Of a stretch of DNA of 64,000 bases, positions 9,860 through 19,800 are shown piece by piece. Position 1 is the stretch's first letter, and every line of letters begins with the position of its first letter. The DNA lies in NCBI GenBank assembly GCA_027486405.1, contig JAIXPD010000026.1, forward strand, positions 33,884-97,883, in the 5' to 3' direction. A model generated the notes under the pieces. The model was not told where the DNA came from. It made no database searches and was given only the letters and a program-made list of their open reading frames with translations. The stretch is from Azospirillum sp. GTDB lineage: Bacteria > Pseudomonadota > Alphaproteobacteria > Azospirillales > Azospirillaceae. A program made the position numbers and the translations under genes.

Positions 9860-10351
9860 TCACGCGAGGCGGGCGGTGGCGGGCGGCCGCATCGCCGCGC
9901 CGTTCGGCGCGGTCGTCACCGTGTCAGCCTTGCGGCCATCCTGCCGGTCGGCGGCCTCCGCACGGATGGCGCACAGCAGCGCCTGCGCCGAAGCCCGTTT
10001 TTCCGGCACCCCGCTGCGGGCCTGCTGTTCGGCGTTGATCGCCAAGGTGTGAAGATCATCCGCCCCCATACCCGGAAGACGGTCGATCATGGCGATCACC
10101 AACCCGCCATCCCCACGCCCCGGCCGGGCAACGGGAAGGCGCGCCACCGCCGCGCGCGCGCGGGCGGCGGACCGTCCGCCGCTCTGCCACCCCGAAAGCC
10201 ACCCTTGCGCGGACCGGCTGCCGATGGGGTGCGGATTCGCATCCCGCGTCAGACCCGCGTCGGCCGCCAAACGCCCCGCGAGAAACGCAACGCGTTCCCA
10301 CTGGTCATCGTTGCCACACGGGGCGGAGGGCGCGGCGTTGCCGTTTGTCAT
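9860..10351 (-). CDS. small protein with an RMF/CrpP-like N-terminal motif
   Basis: A 163-residue protein. Residues about 20-60 read as a helix with AFLAGRLAADAG, then NPHPIGSRSAQGWLSGW. This resembles the ribosome modulation factor pattern (gly-rich helix, NPYxxxS, WxxGW), which in enterobacteria dimerises 70S ribosomes in stationary phase. The rest is Ala/Arg-rich and helical with no recognised fold and is much longer than RMF itself (55 residues). ATG is preferred over an upstream TTG. Ribosome binding is inferred from the motif only; a DNA- or membrane-associated role cannot be excluded. Confidence 0.6.
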   Translation of the reverse strand: MTNGNAAPSAPCGNDDQWERVAFLAGRLAADAGLTRDANPHPIGSRSAQGWLSGWQSGGRSAARARAAVARLPVARPGRGDGGLVIAMIDRLPGMGADDLHTLAINAEQQARSGVPEKRASAQALLCAIRAEAADRQDGRKADTVTTAPNGAAMRPPATARLA

Positions 10352-10486
10352 TGCCAATGTTGTCTTTCTGAAAAGATACAGTCATTATGATCCCACACAC
10401 CAAAATCCCAAAACATTATCGCGCCTGATCTCGGAAAAATATTTTCGTATCGCTGCATCAATTTTTGGCGACGATTGTCCGATCCA

Positions 10487-10837
10487 ATGGTGGATTTTTG
10501 GGATAATCTGATTTCCGATATGACGGAGTTGAGCTTGAAATCCATCTTATTTTTCTTTGGTTGCCTGCTGTTCACCGGCATCGGTGGTGCCCTTCTGATC
10601 CATGGTGCGCCGCGCGCCGGATCGGATGAGGCCGTGGCCGCCGCCCAACAGGCGCAAAACGAGTGGGAGCGGGAGCGTTCCAGCAACGTCATCGCCAACC
10701 GGGGATGGAACGGCGTGCCGCGCCCCTCCGATGCGCCGGGTGTTCCGGCAAAACCGTTGCCTCTGGTCGGCGGTGCGTTCGCGTCGCTGATCGCCGTCTG
10801 GCTTGGCGTGCGCGCCTGGCGACACCGCCAACATTGA
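10487..10837 (+). CDS. small predicted membrane protein, function unknown
   Basis: A roughly 116-residue protein with one strong hydrophobic helix near the N-terminus (SILFFFGCLLFTGIGGALLI) and a second near the C-terminus (GGAFASLIAVWLGV) ending in a basic tail. The start is uncertain: ATG at 10487 and ATG at 10520 are both possible and neither has a good ribosome site. A small gene follows 12 bases after the stop, so the two may be cotranscribed. No family recognised. Confidence 0.5.
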   Translation: MVDFWDNLISDMTELSLKSILFFFGCLLFTGIGGALLIHGAPRAGSDEAVAAAQQAQNEWERERSSNVIANRGWNGVPRPSDAPGVPAKPLPLVGGAFASLIAVWLGVRAWRHRQH

Positions 10838-10849
10838 AAGGCTTCTTCC

Positions 10850-11065
10850 ATGTTCGTCGTTGACAGCGCCATGGCCGCCGCGATCCGCACCGCCTACCGT
10901 GAAAGCGGGGTGACGGCGGCTGTGTTGATCCTGCGGCATCACATTCCCGGTCTGGACAACGACGACGAGGCCGGGCGGTGGGCGCGCACCATCGCGGGCT
11001 GGCCCATCCTGCCCCCCGACCTGCCCCCGCCCGTCAAAAAGCGGTCCCGCTCCACCAACGCCTGA
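10850..11065 (+). CDS. small hypothetical protein
   Basis: A 71-residue protein beginning MFVVDSAMAAAIRTAYRESG with a basic Pro-rich C-terminus (PPPVKKRSRS). AAAGG lies about 12 bases before the start. It sits directly downstream of the small membrane protein. No recognised domain; the coding call rests on the ribosome site, spacing and codon use. Confidence 0.5.
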   Translation: MFVVDSAMAAAIRTAYRESGVTAAVLILRHHIPGLDNDDEAGRWARTIAGWPILPPDLPPPVKKRSRSTNA

Positions 11066-11080
11066 CCAAGCCTGCCCCCC

Positions 11081-11890
11081 TTACCCGGGAATCTCGTCGG
11101 TCCACACGCGGAATCCGGTCAGCGTGTTCGGGCCGAAAGTGTGGGTCAACGGCACGTCGGCGGCGTCACGGCCTTGGGCGATCAGCACCCGCCCGATCCG
11201 GCGGGCGTTGTTGCGCGGGTCGAAGACGTGCCAGCGCCCGCCGAGATAGACCTCCATCCACGCCGCGAAATCACCGGCCGAATGGGGCGGTGGCGTGCCG
11301 ATGTCGCTGATGTAGCCGGTGCAGTAGCGGGCCGGAATGTTCATGCACCGGCAAAAGGCGACGGCGAGATGGGCGTAATCCCGGCACACGCCGCGCCGCT
11401 CGGCGTAGGCCTGGACCGCCGTGCGGGTCGGGCGGGAATGCTCGTACCCGAACTGGATGTGGTTGTGGACGAAATCACAGATCGCCTGAACCCGCGCCCA
11501 ACCCGGCGGTGTGGTTCCGAACAAACGCCACGCCTCGTCCGCCAACACATCGGTTTCGCAATAGCGGCTGCCCAGCAGAAACAGCAGCACGTCCGCCGGC
11601 AACTCCTCCACCTTGTGTTGGCCCGCGTCCGCCGCGATGGGGTCGGGCTGGCCATTGTCGCGGATGACGCTGTCGCTGGTCAGCGAAAACAGACCGGCGG
11701 GTGCCACCAGACGGCTGCACCAGTTGCCGAAGCTGTCGCGGTAGCCCTGGATCGGCACCAGCGGGTTGGTCCGCACATGGTCGGGGCTTTCCAACGCCGC
11801 CACCCGCGAATAATGCACGTTCAACAGCACGATCATCGGCGTCGGCGCGGCAAAGGAATAGGTCAACTCATAGCCCAAGCGAATGCGCAT
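11081..11890 (-). CDS. transglutaminase-like cysteine protease family protein
   Basis: A 269-residue protein with the full transglutaminase-like triad: Cys in RRGVCRDYAH, His in GGRWHVFDPRNN and Asp in the same segment. The N-terminal part is the beta-rich domain usual in bacterial transglutaminase-like proteins, which may act as peptidases or amidases rather than cross-linking enzymes. There is no signal peptide, so it is probably cytoplasmic. The start is placed at MRIRLGYEL because GGGAG lies 9 bases upstream; the longer open frame has no site. Substrate unknown. Confidence 0.88.
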   Translation of the reverse strand: MRIRLGYELTYSFAAPTPMIVLLNVHYSRVAALESPDHVRTNPLVPIQGYRDSFGNWCSRLVAPAGLFSLTSDSVIRDNGQPDPIAADAGQHKVEELPADVLLFLLGSRYCETDVLADEAWRLFGTTPPGWARVQAICDFVHNHIQFGYEHSRPTRTAVQAYAERRGVCRDYAHLAVAFCRCMNIPARYCTGYISDIGTPPPHSAGDFAAWMEVYLGGRWHVFDPRNNARRIGRVLIAQGRDAADVPLTHTFGPNTLTGFRVWTDEIPG

Positions 11891-12081
11891 GGAGCGGTCT
11901 CCCAAAAAGGACCGAAGCTGAAAGGAACAGGCGGCCAGGCCACGGTCGCCGGATGCGAACGCGGTGTGGGGGCCGGGTTGACGGGAACGCAAGGGGGCTG
12001 AAACAACCCGAACGCACCAATCATGGCACGCGCGTCAACCCAGCGGCCAGCGTTGATTCGTCGGCGGAGGGGCCGAGCGTG

Positions 12082-12111
12082 AAAAAAGGGACCCTCCCGC
12101 GCGCAACCGGG
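12082..12111 (-). terminator. possible intrinsic terminator of tag
   Basis: On the minus strand, downstream of tag, CCCG...CGGG and the overlapping GGGA-GGG-TCCC can pair just before six T. The stems are short, so the call is weak. Confidence 0.3.
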
Positions 12112-12158
12112 AAAAGTGCCTGAAAAACAAGCGGTTTCAGCCCAATTCCGAGGCGGCT

Positions 12159-12184
12159 GGAACCGGATGCCGGAACCGGATGCC
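12159..12184. repeat. 13-bp perfect tandem duplication
   Basis: GGAACCGGATGCC occurs twice head to tail, directly before the 3' end of tag. Confidence 0.85.
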
Positions 12185-12187
12185 GGG

Positions 12188-12799
12188 TCAGCGCGTCGGT
12201 CGGGTGAAGGCCGCGCGGGCGCGCTCGGCCTCGGCACGGATGGCGCAGCCGTCGGCGTGGTCGTTGATGAGGCCCATCGCCTGCATGAAGGCGAACACCG
12301 TGGTCGGCCCGACAAAGGCCCAACCGCGCTTTTTCAAATCCTTCGACATCGCCACCGATTCAGCCGACGTGGTGGCCGATTGCGGCGGCGGGCGGGTGGC
12401 CGGATCGGGTTCGAACCGCCAGACATAGGCGGCGAGCGAGCCTTCCGCCGCGATCAACTCCTGCGCCCGGCGGGCGTTGTTGATGACCGCCTCGATCTTG
12501 CCCCGGTGGCGGACGATGCCCGCGTCGGTCAACAGACGGGCAACATCGTCGTCGGTGAAGGCGGCGACGCGGTCGATGGCAAAGCCGTGAAAGGCGGCGC
12601 GGAAATTCTCCCGCTTGGCCAGAATGGTCCGCCAGCTCAAGCCGGACTGGAAGGCCTCCAGACACAGCTTTTCAAACAGGCGCTGGTCATCGCCAACCGG
12701 AAAGCCCCATTCCGCGTCGTGGTAGGCGAAAAACTCCGGGGCCGCCGCGCACCAGCGGCAGCGGGGACGGCCATCGGGACCGGGAATCGTCGCGCTCAT
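12188..12799 (-). CDS. tag: DNA-3-methyladenine glycosylase I
   Basis: Base-excision repair enzyme that removes 3-methyladenine from alkylated DNA. The 203-residue length and the pattern RCRWC...YHDAEWGFPVGDD...LFEKLCLEAFQSGLSW are diagnostic for Tag. The zinc ligands are present: Cys at both ends (RCRWC and the C-terminal HADGC) with the matching His residues. The middle segment KKRGWAFVGPTTVFAFMQAMG is the conserved substrate pocket region, here split by a short Ala/Thr/Ser insertion before it. Probably expressed alone; a perfect inverted repeat lies about 110 bases upstream of the start. Confidence 0.95.
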   Translation of the reverse strand: MSATIPGPDGRPRCRWCAAAPEFFAYHDAEWGFPVGDDQRLFEKLCLEAFQSGLSWRTILAKRENFRAAFHGFAIDRVAAFTDDDVARLLTDAGIVRHRGKIEAVINNARRAQELIAAEGSLAAYVWRFEPDPATRPPPQSATTSAESVAMSKDLKKRGWAFVGPTTVFAFMQAMGLINDHADGCAIRAEAERARAAFTRPTR

Positions 12800-12905
12800 C
12801 GCTCACCCTTTCACACAGTCACGGACGCCAGACGGGGGACCACAAACACGGATGCGGAACGGATTGGCGGGAGCACGCCCCCGCCAATCCACGCACGCCA
12901 TTACT

Positions 12906-12921
12906 GTCCTAATGATAGGAC
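12906..12921. repeat. inverted repeat between ribB and tag
   Basis: GTCCTA-ATGA-TAGGAC, perfect 6-bp arms, in the AT-richer gap downstream of ribB and upstream of tag. No T run follows on either strand, so it is more like a protein-binding site than a terminator. Protein unknown. Confidence 0.5.
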
Positions 12922-12948
12922 AAATATCCGCTGCGCATCAAGCCCCGA

Positions 12949-13635
12949 TCAGGCGGCTTGCGCCTGGGTTTCGGCGGCGACCAGATCGGCGATGCTGACG
13001 ATGGGCATCCCATGCTCGCGGGCGAACACGACCAGTTCGGGCAGGCGGGCCATGCTGCCGTCCGGGTTCATCACCTCGCACAGCACACCCGCCGGGGGCC
13101 GCCCGGCCCATTGCATCAGGGCGACGGTCGCCTCCGTGTGGCCGCGTCGGGCCAGCAGACCGCCAGGATGGGCGCGGATGGGGAAGACATGGCCGGGGCG
13201 GGCCAGATCCTCGGGCCGGCAATCATCGGCCACCGCCGTGCGGACGGTGGTGACGCGGTCGGCGGCGGACACGCCGGTGGTCACGCCGACCCGCGCCTCG
13301 ATCGACACCGAAAAGGCGGTGCCGAAGCGCGAGGAGTTGGCCGACACCATCGGCGGCAGGTCGAGCGCCCTCATCCGCTCGTCGGTCAGGATCAGGCAGA
13401 CGATGCCCGAACAGGTGCGGATCAGCAGCGCCATCTGCTCCACCGTCAGGCTGTCGGCGGGGAAGATGATGTCGCCTTCGTTCTCCCGGTCCTCGTCGTC
13501 CACCACGATGACGCCGCCACCGAGGCGGATGGCGTCAACCGCGCGGGCGACCCGTTCCCGGGCGTCGCCGAAGGGGCTGAGAAGGCTGTCTTGCTGGGTG
13601 CGCTGGTGGTTGTCTTTGTGATTGATCTGATTCAT
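12949..13635 (-). CDS. ribB: 3,4-dihydroxy-2-butanone 4-phosphate synthase
   Basis: Converts ribulose 5-phosphate to the four-carbon precursor of riboflavin. The 228-residue, single-domain protein carries the signature [12 protein letters not shown] and the downstream TCSGIVC, HVFPIRA...[15 protein letters not shown] motif ([18 protein letters not shown]). There is no GTP cyclohydrolase II half, so it is RibB and not the RibBA fusion. The start at MNQINHKD has GGAG at the right distance. An FMN riboswitch precedes it, so expression should fall when FMN is high. Confidence 0.95.
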   Translation of the reverse strand: MNQINHKDNHQRTQQDSLLSPFGDARERVARAVDAIRLGGGVIVVDDEDRENEGDIIFPADSLTVEQMALLIRTCSGIVCLILTDERMRALDLPPMVSANSSRFGTAFSVSIEARVGVTTGVSAADRVTTVRTAVADDCRPEDLARPGHVFPIRAHPGGLLARRGHTEATVALMQWAGRPPAGVLCEVMNPDGSMARLPELVVFAREHGMPIVSIADLVAAETQAQAA

Positions 13636-13773
13636 GGCACTCACTCCGTTTCTGGGCGAGCCTGAATCAGGGCGCAAAAGAGGGTTCGGCCCCCGGGGTA
13701 TCCCCCGGAACGCCGCGCACGGACCCGCGACGGCACCAACGCGCTTGCGCGTCGGGTGCCCCCGTTGACCCGC

Positions 13774-13925
13774 TCATTCTCTTCCATCCAGACTGTGACG
13801 GTCGGCCCCGGAGTTTCACCGGATCTGCTGACCCCACCGCCGCAAGGACGATGGGCGCTCGCGGGCTTGCCGTTCCGTGGAACGGATCACCGCCGGTCGG
13901 GACTTTCACCCTGCCCTGAGAACAA
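13774..13925 (-). ncRNA. FMN riboswitch (RFN element) controlling ribB
   Basis: Read on the minus strand it begins with CTCAGGGCAGGGTGAAAGTC, continues through CCGACCGGCGGT, AGCCCGCGAGCGCCC and GATCCGGTGAAACTCCGG, and ends GTCTGGATGGAAGAGAATGA, all conserved RFN blocks in order. Between it and ribB two hairpins form the likely expression platform: one at 13732-13758 and a CCGGGG-GATA-CCCCGG stem near 13692-13707. The 5' end is approximate. Confidence 0.95.
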
Positions 13926-14083
13926 GCGTATGGACGCCGCCCCACCAGGGACGGCACCCTGCACCTAGCCGGACGCGCGGGCCGCTGTCAACGCGGCCCC
14001 CACGCAGACCAGGGTTCCGCAGACCGGGGTTCCGCAGGCGCGACCGCGCGCGCAGGCACGGCCGATCACCGATCACGACGCAG

Positions 14084-15298
14084 ATGACGACACCGATGAC
14101 GACACCGATCTACCTCGACCATCTGGCCTCGACCCCGCTCGCCCCCGGGGTGCTGGACGCGATGCTGCCCTGGCTGTCGGCGGCGGCGGTGGGCAACCCG
14201 CACGCCGCCCACCGGCCCGGCTGGCGCGCCGCCGAGGCGATCGAGGCGGCGCGGGCGGAGGTGGCGGCCCTGGTCGGCGCGCCGCCGGGGGCCGTGCTCT
14301 TCACCTCCGGCGCGACGGAGGCGAACACGCTGGCCCTGCTGGGCGCGGTCCCGCCGGGCGGGGCCTGCGTGCTGTCGGCGGTCGAGCACGCCAGCGCGCT
14401 GGGCTGCGCGCCGGAGCTGCGGCGGCGCGGCCATCCGGTGACGGTGCTGCCGGTGGACGGCGACGGCCGCGTCGATCCCGACCGTTTGGCCGCCACGCTC
14501 GCCCGCCTGCCAACCCCGGCGCTGGTGTCGATCATGGCGGCGAACAACGAGGTCGGGACGCGCCAACCGCTGGCCGAACTCGCGGCGGTGACGCGGGCGC
14601 GGGGCGGGCGCTTCCACAGCGACGCCGCGCAGGCGGCGGGATGGGGCATGGTCGATGCGACGGGATTGGGCCTGGATCTGGTCAGCCTGTCCGGCCACAA
14701 GCTGGGCGGGCCGATGGGCATCGGCGCGCTGGTGATCGGGGATGGGGGGATGGGGGATGGGGTGGCGCTGCGCCCGCCCTCCCCCGGCGGTGGGCAGCAG
14801 CGGGGCTTGCGCCCCGGAACCCTGCCGACGGCGCTGTGCGTCGGCTTCGGCGTTGCCTGCCGTCTGGCCCGCTCACACGCGGCGGCGGACGCCCGGCGGG
14901 TGGCGGGCTTGCGGGACCGGCTGTGGGCGCGCCTGTCGGCTGCGCTGCCCGGCCTGCGCCGGAACGGCGCGCCCGATGGGCTGCCCGGCTGCCTGAGCGT
15001 CACCCTGCCCGGCCTGGACGCCGCCGATCTGCTGCTCGGCCTGCCCGATCTGGCCGCCGCCACCGGATCGGCCTGCCACAGCGATGCGGCGGAACCCTCC
15101 CACGTTCTGCGCGCGCTGGGCCGCTCGGCGGAGGAGGCCCACGGAACCCTGCGCTTCGGCCTGGGCCGGACCACCACGGCGGAGGAGGTGGAGCGCGCCG
15201 CCGATTGGGTGATCGCCGCCATCGGCGATGGAACCGCCGACACGCTCCGCGACATCTTGCCCGCGCGCGCCTCTTCCCCCACGCCGCGAAAGGGGTAG
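14084..15298 (+). CDS. cysteine desulfurase family protein (NifS/IscS type)
   Basis: PLP enzyme that takes sulfur from cysteine for Fe-S clusters or thiolation. The 404-residue protein has IYLDHLASTPL at the N-terminus, the PLP lysine in LSGHKLGGPMG, and the active-site Cys in ATGSACHS, all in family order. A Gly-rich insertion (about GDGGMGDG) follows the lysine. Two in-frame ATGs 12 bases apart within a direct repeat could start it; I use the first, and neither has a good ribosome site. It is divergent from ribB. No iscU, iscA or nifU is adjacent, so it is a stand-alone copy and the isc/suf/nif assignment is open. Confidence 0.88.
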   Translation: MTTPMTTPIYLDHLASTPLAPGVLDAMLPWLSAAAVGNPHAAHRPGWRAAEAIEAARAEVAALVGAPPGAVLFTSGATEANTLALLGAVPPGGACVLSAVEHASALGCAPELRRRGHPVTVLPVDGDGRVDPDRLAATLARLPTPALVSIMAANNEVGTRQPLAELAAVTRARGGRFHSDAAQAAGWGMVDATGLGLDLVSLSGHKLGGPMGIGALVIGDGGMGDGVALRPPSPGGGQQRGLRPGTLPTALCVGFGVACRLARSHAAADARRVAGLRDRLWARLSAALPGLRRNGAPDGLPGCLSVTLPGLDAADLLLGLPDLAAATGSACHSDAAEPSHVLRALGRSAEEAHGTLRFGLGRTTTAEEVERAADWVIAAIGDGTADTLRDILPARASSPTPRKG

Positions 15299-15335
15299 GC
15301 TGGTCGCACGCGCCACCCACCCGCGAGGCCCCGCC

Positions 15336-16691
15336 ATGACAGGCCCCACCATGATCGACACGCCCGGCTTTCCGCCCGATTTCCTGTGGGGGGCCTCGAC
15401 CTCCGCCTATCAGGTCGAAGGGGCGGCGAAGGAGGATGGGCGCGCGCCCAGCGTCTGGGACAGCTTTTGCAATCTGAAAGGCCGGGTGGACAACGGCGAC
15501 AGCGGCGATGTCGCTTGCGACCATTACCACCGCTACGCCGACGATGTGGCGCTGATGGCCGGGCTGGGGTTGAACGCCTACCGCTTTTCCGTGTCCTGGC
15601 CGCGCGTGCTGCCGCAGGGGACCGGCGCGCCCAACGGCAAGGGCCTGGATTTTTACGACCGCCTGATCGACGCGCTGCTGGCGGCGGGAATCGAACCCTG
15701 GCTGTGCCTCTATCACTGGGATTTTCCGCAGGCCTTGCAGGACCGGGGCGGTTGGGCCAACCGCGACAGCGTGGGGTGGTTCGCCGATTACAGCGCGCTG
15801 TGCGCCCGCCGCTTCGGCGACCGGGTGAAGCGCTGGGCGACGGTGAACGAGTTTTCCGTCTTCACCCTGTTCGGCTTCGCCTTTGGCTGGGGCGCGCCCA
15901 GCATCGCCGACCGGGCGGTGCATCTGAAGGTCATCCACCACGTCAACCTTGCCCACGGCGCGGCGGTGGATGTGGTGCGCGCGCTGGTGCCGGGGGCCTC
16001 CATCGGTGCCGTTCACAGCGTCCAGCCGATGCGCCCGGAAACCGACCGGCCGGAGGATGTCGAGGCCGCCGCCCTGTTCGACGAGCATTGGAACTGGGCC
16101 TTCCCCGACCCGCAATTGCGCGCCCACTACCCCCGCCGCATCGCCGAGGCCATCGACCCCTATGTCCAGCCCGGCGACCTGGCGCGGATCGCCCGCCCGG
16201 TGGACTGGTTCGGGCTGAACCACTACGCCCCGGTGTATGGCCGCAAGGATGACAGCCTGATCTGGGGCTTCGGCTTTGGCGCGCCACCGCCGGAGATGCC
16301 GCGCACCGACGTCGGGTGGCCCTATGACCCCAGCGCCTTCCGCGACGTGCTGCTTGACCTGACCCGGCGTTACCGCCTGCCGATCTATGTGACCGAGAAC
16401 GGATTCGGCACCAAGGAGGACGAACGGCCCGACGCCGACGGCCGGGTGCGGGACGACAAACGCATCGGCTATCTGCGCGACTGCATCGGCATGATGGCCC
16501 GCGCGCGGGCGGAGGGGGCCGACGTGCGCGGTTACTTCGTCTGGTCGCTGCTGGACAATTTCGAATGGGGCGGCGGCTATGGCACCCGCTTCGGCATCGT
16601 CCGCGTCGATTACGAAACCCAAGCCCGCATCCCCAAGGAGTCGGCGCGCTGGTACGCCGACGTGATCCGCCGCTCCCGCAATCCGGGATAA
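15336..16691 (+). CDS. family 1 glycoside hydrolase (beta-glucosidase type)
   Basis: Retaining beta-glycosidase, cytoplasmic (no signal peptide). The 451-residue length and the motifs FLWGASTSAYQVEGA, LYHWDFPQAL, nucleophile Glu354 in VTENGFG and YFVWSLLDNFEWGGGY are typical. The acid/base motif, normally NEP, is NEF here (Glu172 retained). GAGG lies 9 bases before the start. About 38 bases after the cysteine desulfurase stop, so possibly cotranscribed. A close paralogue lies at 21135. Likely acts on beta-glucosides or cellobiose; substrate not predictable. Confidence 0.93.
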   Translation: MTGPTMIDTPGFPPDFLWGASTSAYQVEGAAKEDGRAPSVWDSFCNLKGRVDNGDSGDVACDHYHRYADDVALMAGLGLNAYRFSVSWPRVLPQGTGAPNGKGLDFYDRLIDALLAAGIEPWLCLYHWDFPQALQDRGGWANRDSVGWFADYSALCARRFGDRVKRWATVNEFSVFTLFGFAFGWGAPSIADRAVHLKVIHHVNLAHGAAVDVVRALVPGASIGAVHSVQPMRPETDRPEDVEAAALFDEHWNWAFPDPQLRAHYPRRIAEAIDPYVQPGDLARIARPVDWFGLNHYAPVYGRKDDSLIWGFGFGAPPPEMPRTDVGWPYDPSAFRDVLLDLTRRYRLPIYVTENGFGTKEDERPDADGRVRDDKRIGYLRDCIGMMARARAEGADVRGYFVWSLLDNFEWGGGYGTRFGIVRVDYETQARIPKESARWYADVIRRSRNPG

Positions 16692-16786
16692 AACTCTGGC
16701 ACCGCACACGGGCTTGCGCACAGATATTGCGGATGGAGCGAACAATCCGCATGGCCATGTCCGGATGACCCTCCCCCCACCACCAA

Positions 16787-16806
16787 CGCGCAAAAATTTT
16801 TGCGCG
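16787..16806. promoter_or_regulatory. 20-bp perfect palindrome upstream of indolepyruvate oxidoreductase
   Basis: CGCGCAAAAATTTTTGCGCG, perfectly symmetrical, 49 bases before the oxidoreductase start and 95 after the GH1 stop. It could be an operator or a two-way terminator hairpin; the internal T run is part of the stem, which favours an operator. Confidence 0.5.
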
Positions 16807-16855
16807 GCTTGGGCGCACACTCGGTTCACACATCACACGAACCGAGGACGCAGAC

Positions 16856-19800
16856 ATGGACGGCATGGCGGGCGGCGGCCTGTTGGACGAACCGGCGCGC
16901 GTTGACCAGAGCTATCGCCTGGACGACCGTTACACCCGCGCGCACGGACAGGTGTTCCTGACCGGGACCCAGGCGCTGGTCCGCCTGCTGCTGCTGCAAC
17001 GCGAGCGTGACGCCCGGGCCGGGCTGAACACCGCCGGATTCGTCAGCGGCTATCGCGGTTCCCCCCTGGGCGGGTTGGACATGGCGCTGTGGCAGGCGCG
17101 CCCGCATCTGGACCGCTGCGCCATCCGCTTCGTCCCCGGCGTGAACGAGGATTTGGGGGCGACCGCCGTGATGGGCAGCCAACAGGTGGAGTCCTCCCCC
17201 GACGCCACCGTCGATGGCGTCTTCGGCTTGTGGTACGGCAAGGGGCCGGGGGTGGACCGGGCGGGCGACGTGCTGAAGCACGCCAACGCCTATGGCAGTT
17301 CGCCGCGCGGCGGGGTGCTGGCGATTGCCGGGGACGATCACGGCTGCGTGTCGTCCAGCATGCCCCATCAAAGCGATCTGGCGATGATCGCCTGGTCGAT
17401 GCCGGTGCTCAACCCGTCGGGCGTGCGCGAGTATCTGGATTTCGGCCTGTATGGCTACGCCCTGTCGCGCTTTTCCGGCTGCTGGGTGGGATTCAAGGCG
17501 ATTTCGGAAAGCGTGGAGAGCGGGGCCACCGTGCAACTCCCCGCCCTGGATCACGCCTTCGCCCCGGTGGATGTCACCCCGCCGCCGGGCGGCCTGCATT
17601 ACCGCTGGCCCGATTTGCCCAGCCTGCGCATCGAAGAACGGCTGGCCGCCAAGATCGCGGCGGTCAAGGCCTTCGCCCGCGTCAACCGCATCGACGGCCC
17701 GGTTTTGGGGCGGGGCGGCTGGCTGCGGATCGTCACCACCGGCAAGGCCCATCTCGACCTGATGGAGGCGCTGCGCCTGCTGGGCATCGGCGCGCGCGAG
17801 GCGGCGGAGCTGGGCCTGTCGGTCCACAAGATCGGCCTGTCCTGGCCGTTGGAACCCGATGGCGCGCTCGACGCCGCGCGCGGGGCCGACGAGATCCTGG
17901 TGGTGGAGGAAAAGGCCCCGGTGGTCGAGGGCCAGTTGAAGGATCTGCTCTACCATCTGCCCGATGGGGAACGCCCGCGCGCCCTGATCGGCAAGACCGA
18001 CGAACAGGGTGCCCCCCTGCTGCCCGCCACCGGAGAGCTGCGGCCCTGGATCGTCGCCAAGGCACTGGTGTCCCGCCTGCACCGCCGGTTCCCCGACCGG
18101 GGCTTCGCCGACCGGCTGGCCACGCTGCTGCCGGTGGACGCCGCCCCCCGCCCGTCGGTGGCGCGCACGCCCTATTTCTGCTCCGGCTGCCCGCACAACA
18201 CATCGACCAAGGTTCCGGAGGGCAGCACGGCGCTGGCCGGGATCGGCTGCCACTTCATGGCCTCCTGGATGGACCGCGACACCGTGGGGCTGGCCCAGAT
18301 GGGGGGCGAGGGGGTGAGCTGGGTCGGGCAATCGCCCTATGTCCGCCGCCCGCATATTTTCCAGAATCTGGGCGAGGGCACCTATTTCCACTCCGGCCTG
18401 CTGGCGATCCGGCAGGCCATCGCCGCCCAAATCAACATCACCTACAAGATCCTGTTCAACGACGCCGTCGCCATGACCGGCGGTCAGCCGGTGGACGGGC
18501 CGATTTCGGTGGACGCCATCACCCGGCAACTGGCGGCCGAGGGCATCACCCGCATCGCCCTGGTCAGCGACGCGCCGGAGCAATTCGGGCCGCGCTCCGG
18601 CCTTGCCCCCTTCACCACCATCCACCACCGCGAGGAGATGGACGCGGTCCAGCGCGAGTTGCGGGAGATCCCCGGCGTCACCGCCCTGATCTACGAACAG
18701 ACCTGCGCGGCGGAAAAGCGTCGCCGCCGCAAGCGCGGCACGCTGGCGGATCCCGCCCGCCGGGTCGTCATCAACGACGCGGTGTGCGAGGGCTGCGGCG
18801 ATTGCGGGCAGAAATCGAACTGCCTGTCGGTGCTGCCCAAACCCACTGCGTTCGGCGTGAAGCGCCAGATCGACCAATCCAGTTGCAACAAGGATTTTTC
18901 CTGCGTCGAGGGTTTTTGCCCCAGCTTCGTGTCGGTGATGGGCGGGCGGCTGCGCAAACCCGACCCGGCTGTGGTCGCCGCCCGCTACGCCGACGCGCTG
19001 GCCGCCCTGCCGCCACCGGTGCGGACGGCCAGCGACGACCCGGCGGACATCCTGATCGCGGGCGTCGGCGGGACCGGCGTCGTCACCATCGGCGCGCTGC
19101 TCGCCATGGCCGCGCATCTGGAGGGCAAGGCGGCGTCGGTGCTGGATTTCATGGGCTTCGCGCAAAAGGGCGGGGCCGTCTACAGCTATCTTCGGGTCGC
19201 GCGCGACGCCGACCGGCTGAATCAGGCCCGCATCGACCCCGGCCAGGCCCAATTGGTGCTGGCCTGCGACACGGTGGTCGCCGCCGCCCCCGACGCGCTG
19301 CGCACCATCCGGCTGGGGCGGACGCGGGTGATCGCCAACGCCTATGTCGCGCCGACCGGGGCCTTCACCCGCGACGCAACCCGGTTGCCCGACGCCGGTG
19401 CCTTGCTTGGCGGTCTGCGCCGCGCCGCCGGGCCGGAACGGGTGGAGGTGGTGGACGCCAACCGCCGCGTCACCGCCCTGTTCGGCGACAGCATCCTCGC
19501 CAACGTCTTCCTGATGGGCTACGCCTTTCAAAAGGGCTTGCTGCCGATGGGGTTGGAGGCGTTGACCCGCGCCATCGCGTTGAACGGAACCGGGGTGGCC
19601 GCCAACGAACGCGCCTTCGCCTTTGGCCGCCTTGCCGCCCACCGACCCGAGGCGCTCGCCGATCTGGGCGCGGAGGAGGAGGCCCCCACCGAAGCGTTGC
19701 CGGACCTGATCGAACGCCGCGCCGCCTTCCTCACCGCCTATCAGGATCGCGCCTACGCCGACCGTTACCGCGCCCTGGTCGAGCGGGTGCGGCGGGCCGA

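Noticed and set aside
12949..13635. RibBA fusion
   Set aside because: The frame ends after the DHBP synthase domain, with no GTP cyclohydrolase II part.
15849..15851. GH1 enzymes as inactive because NEP is changed
   Set aside because: Only the Pro is replaced; both catalytic Glu residues remain.
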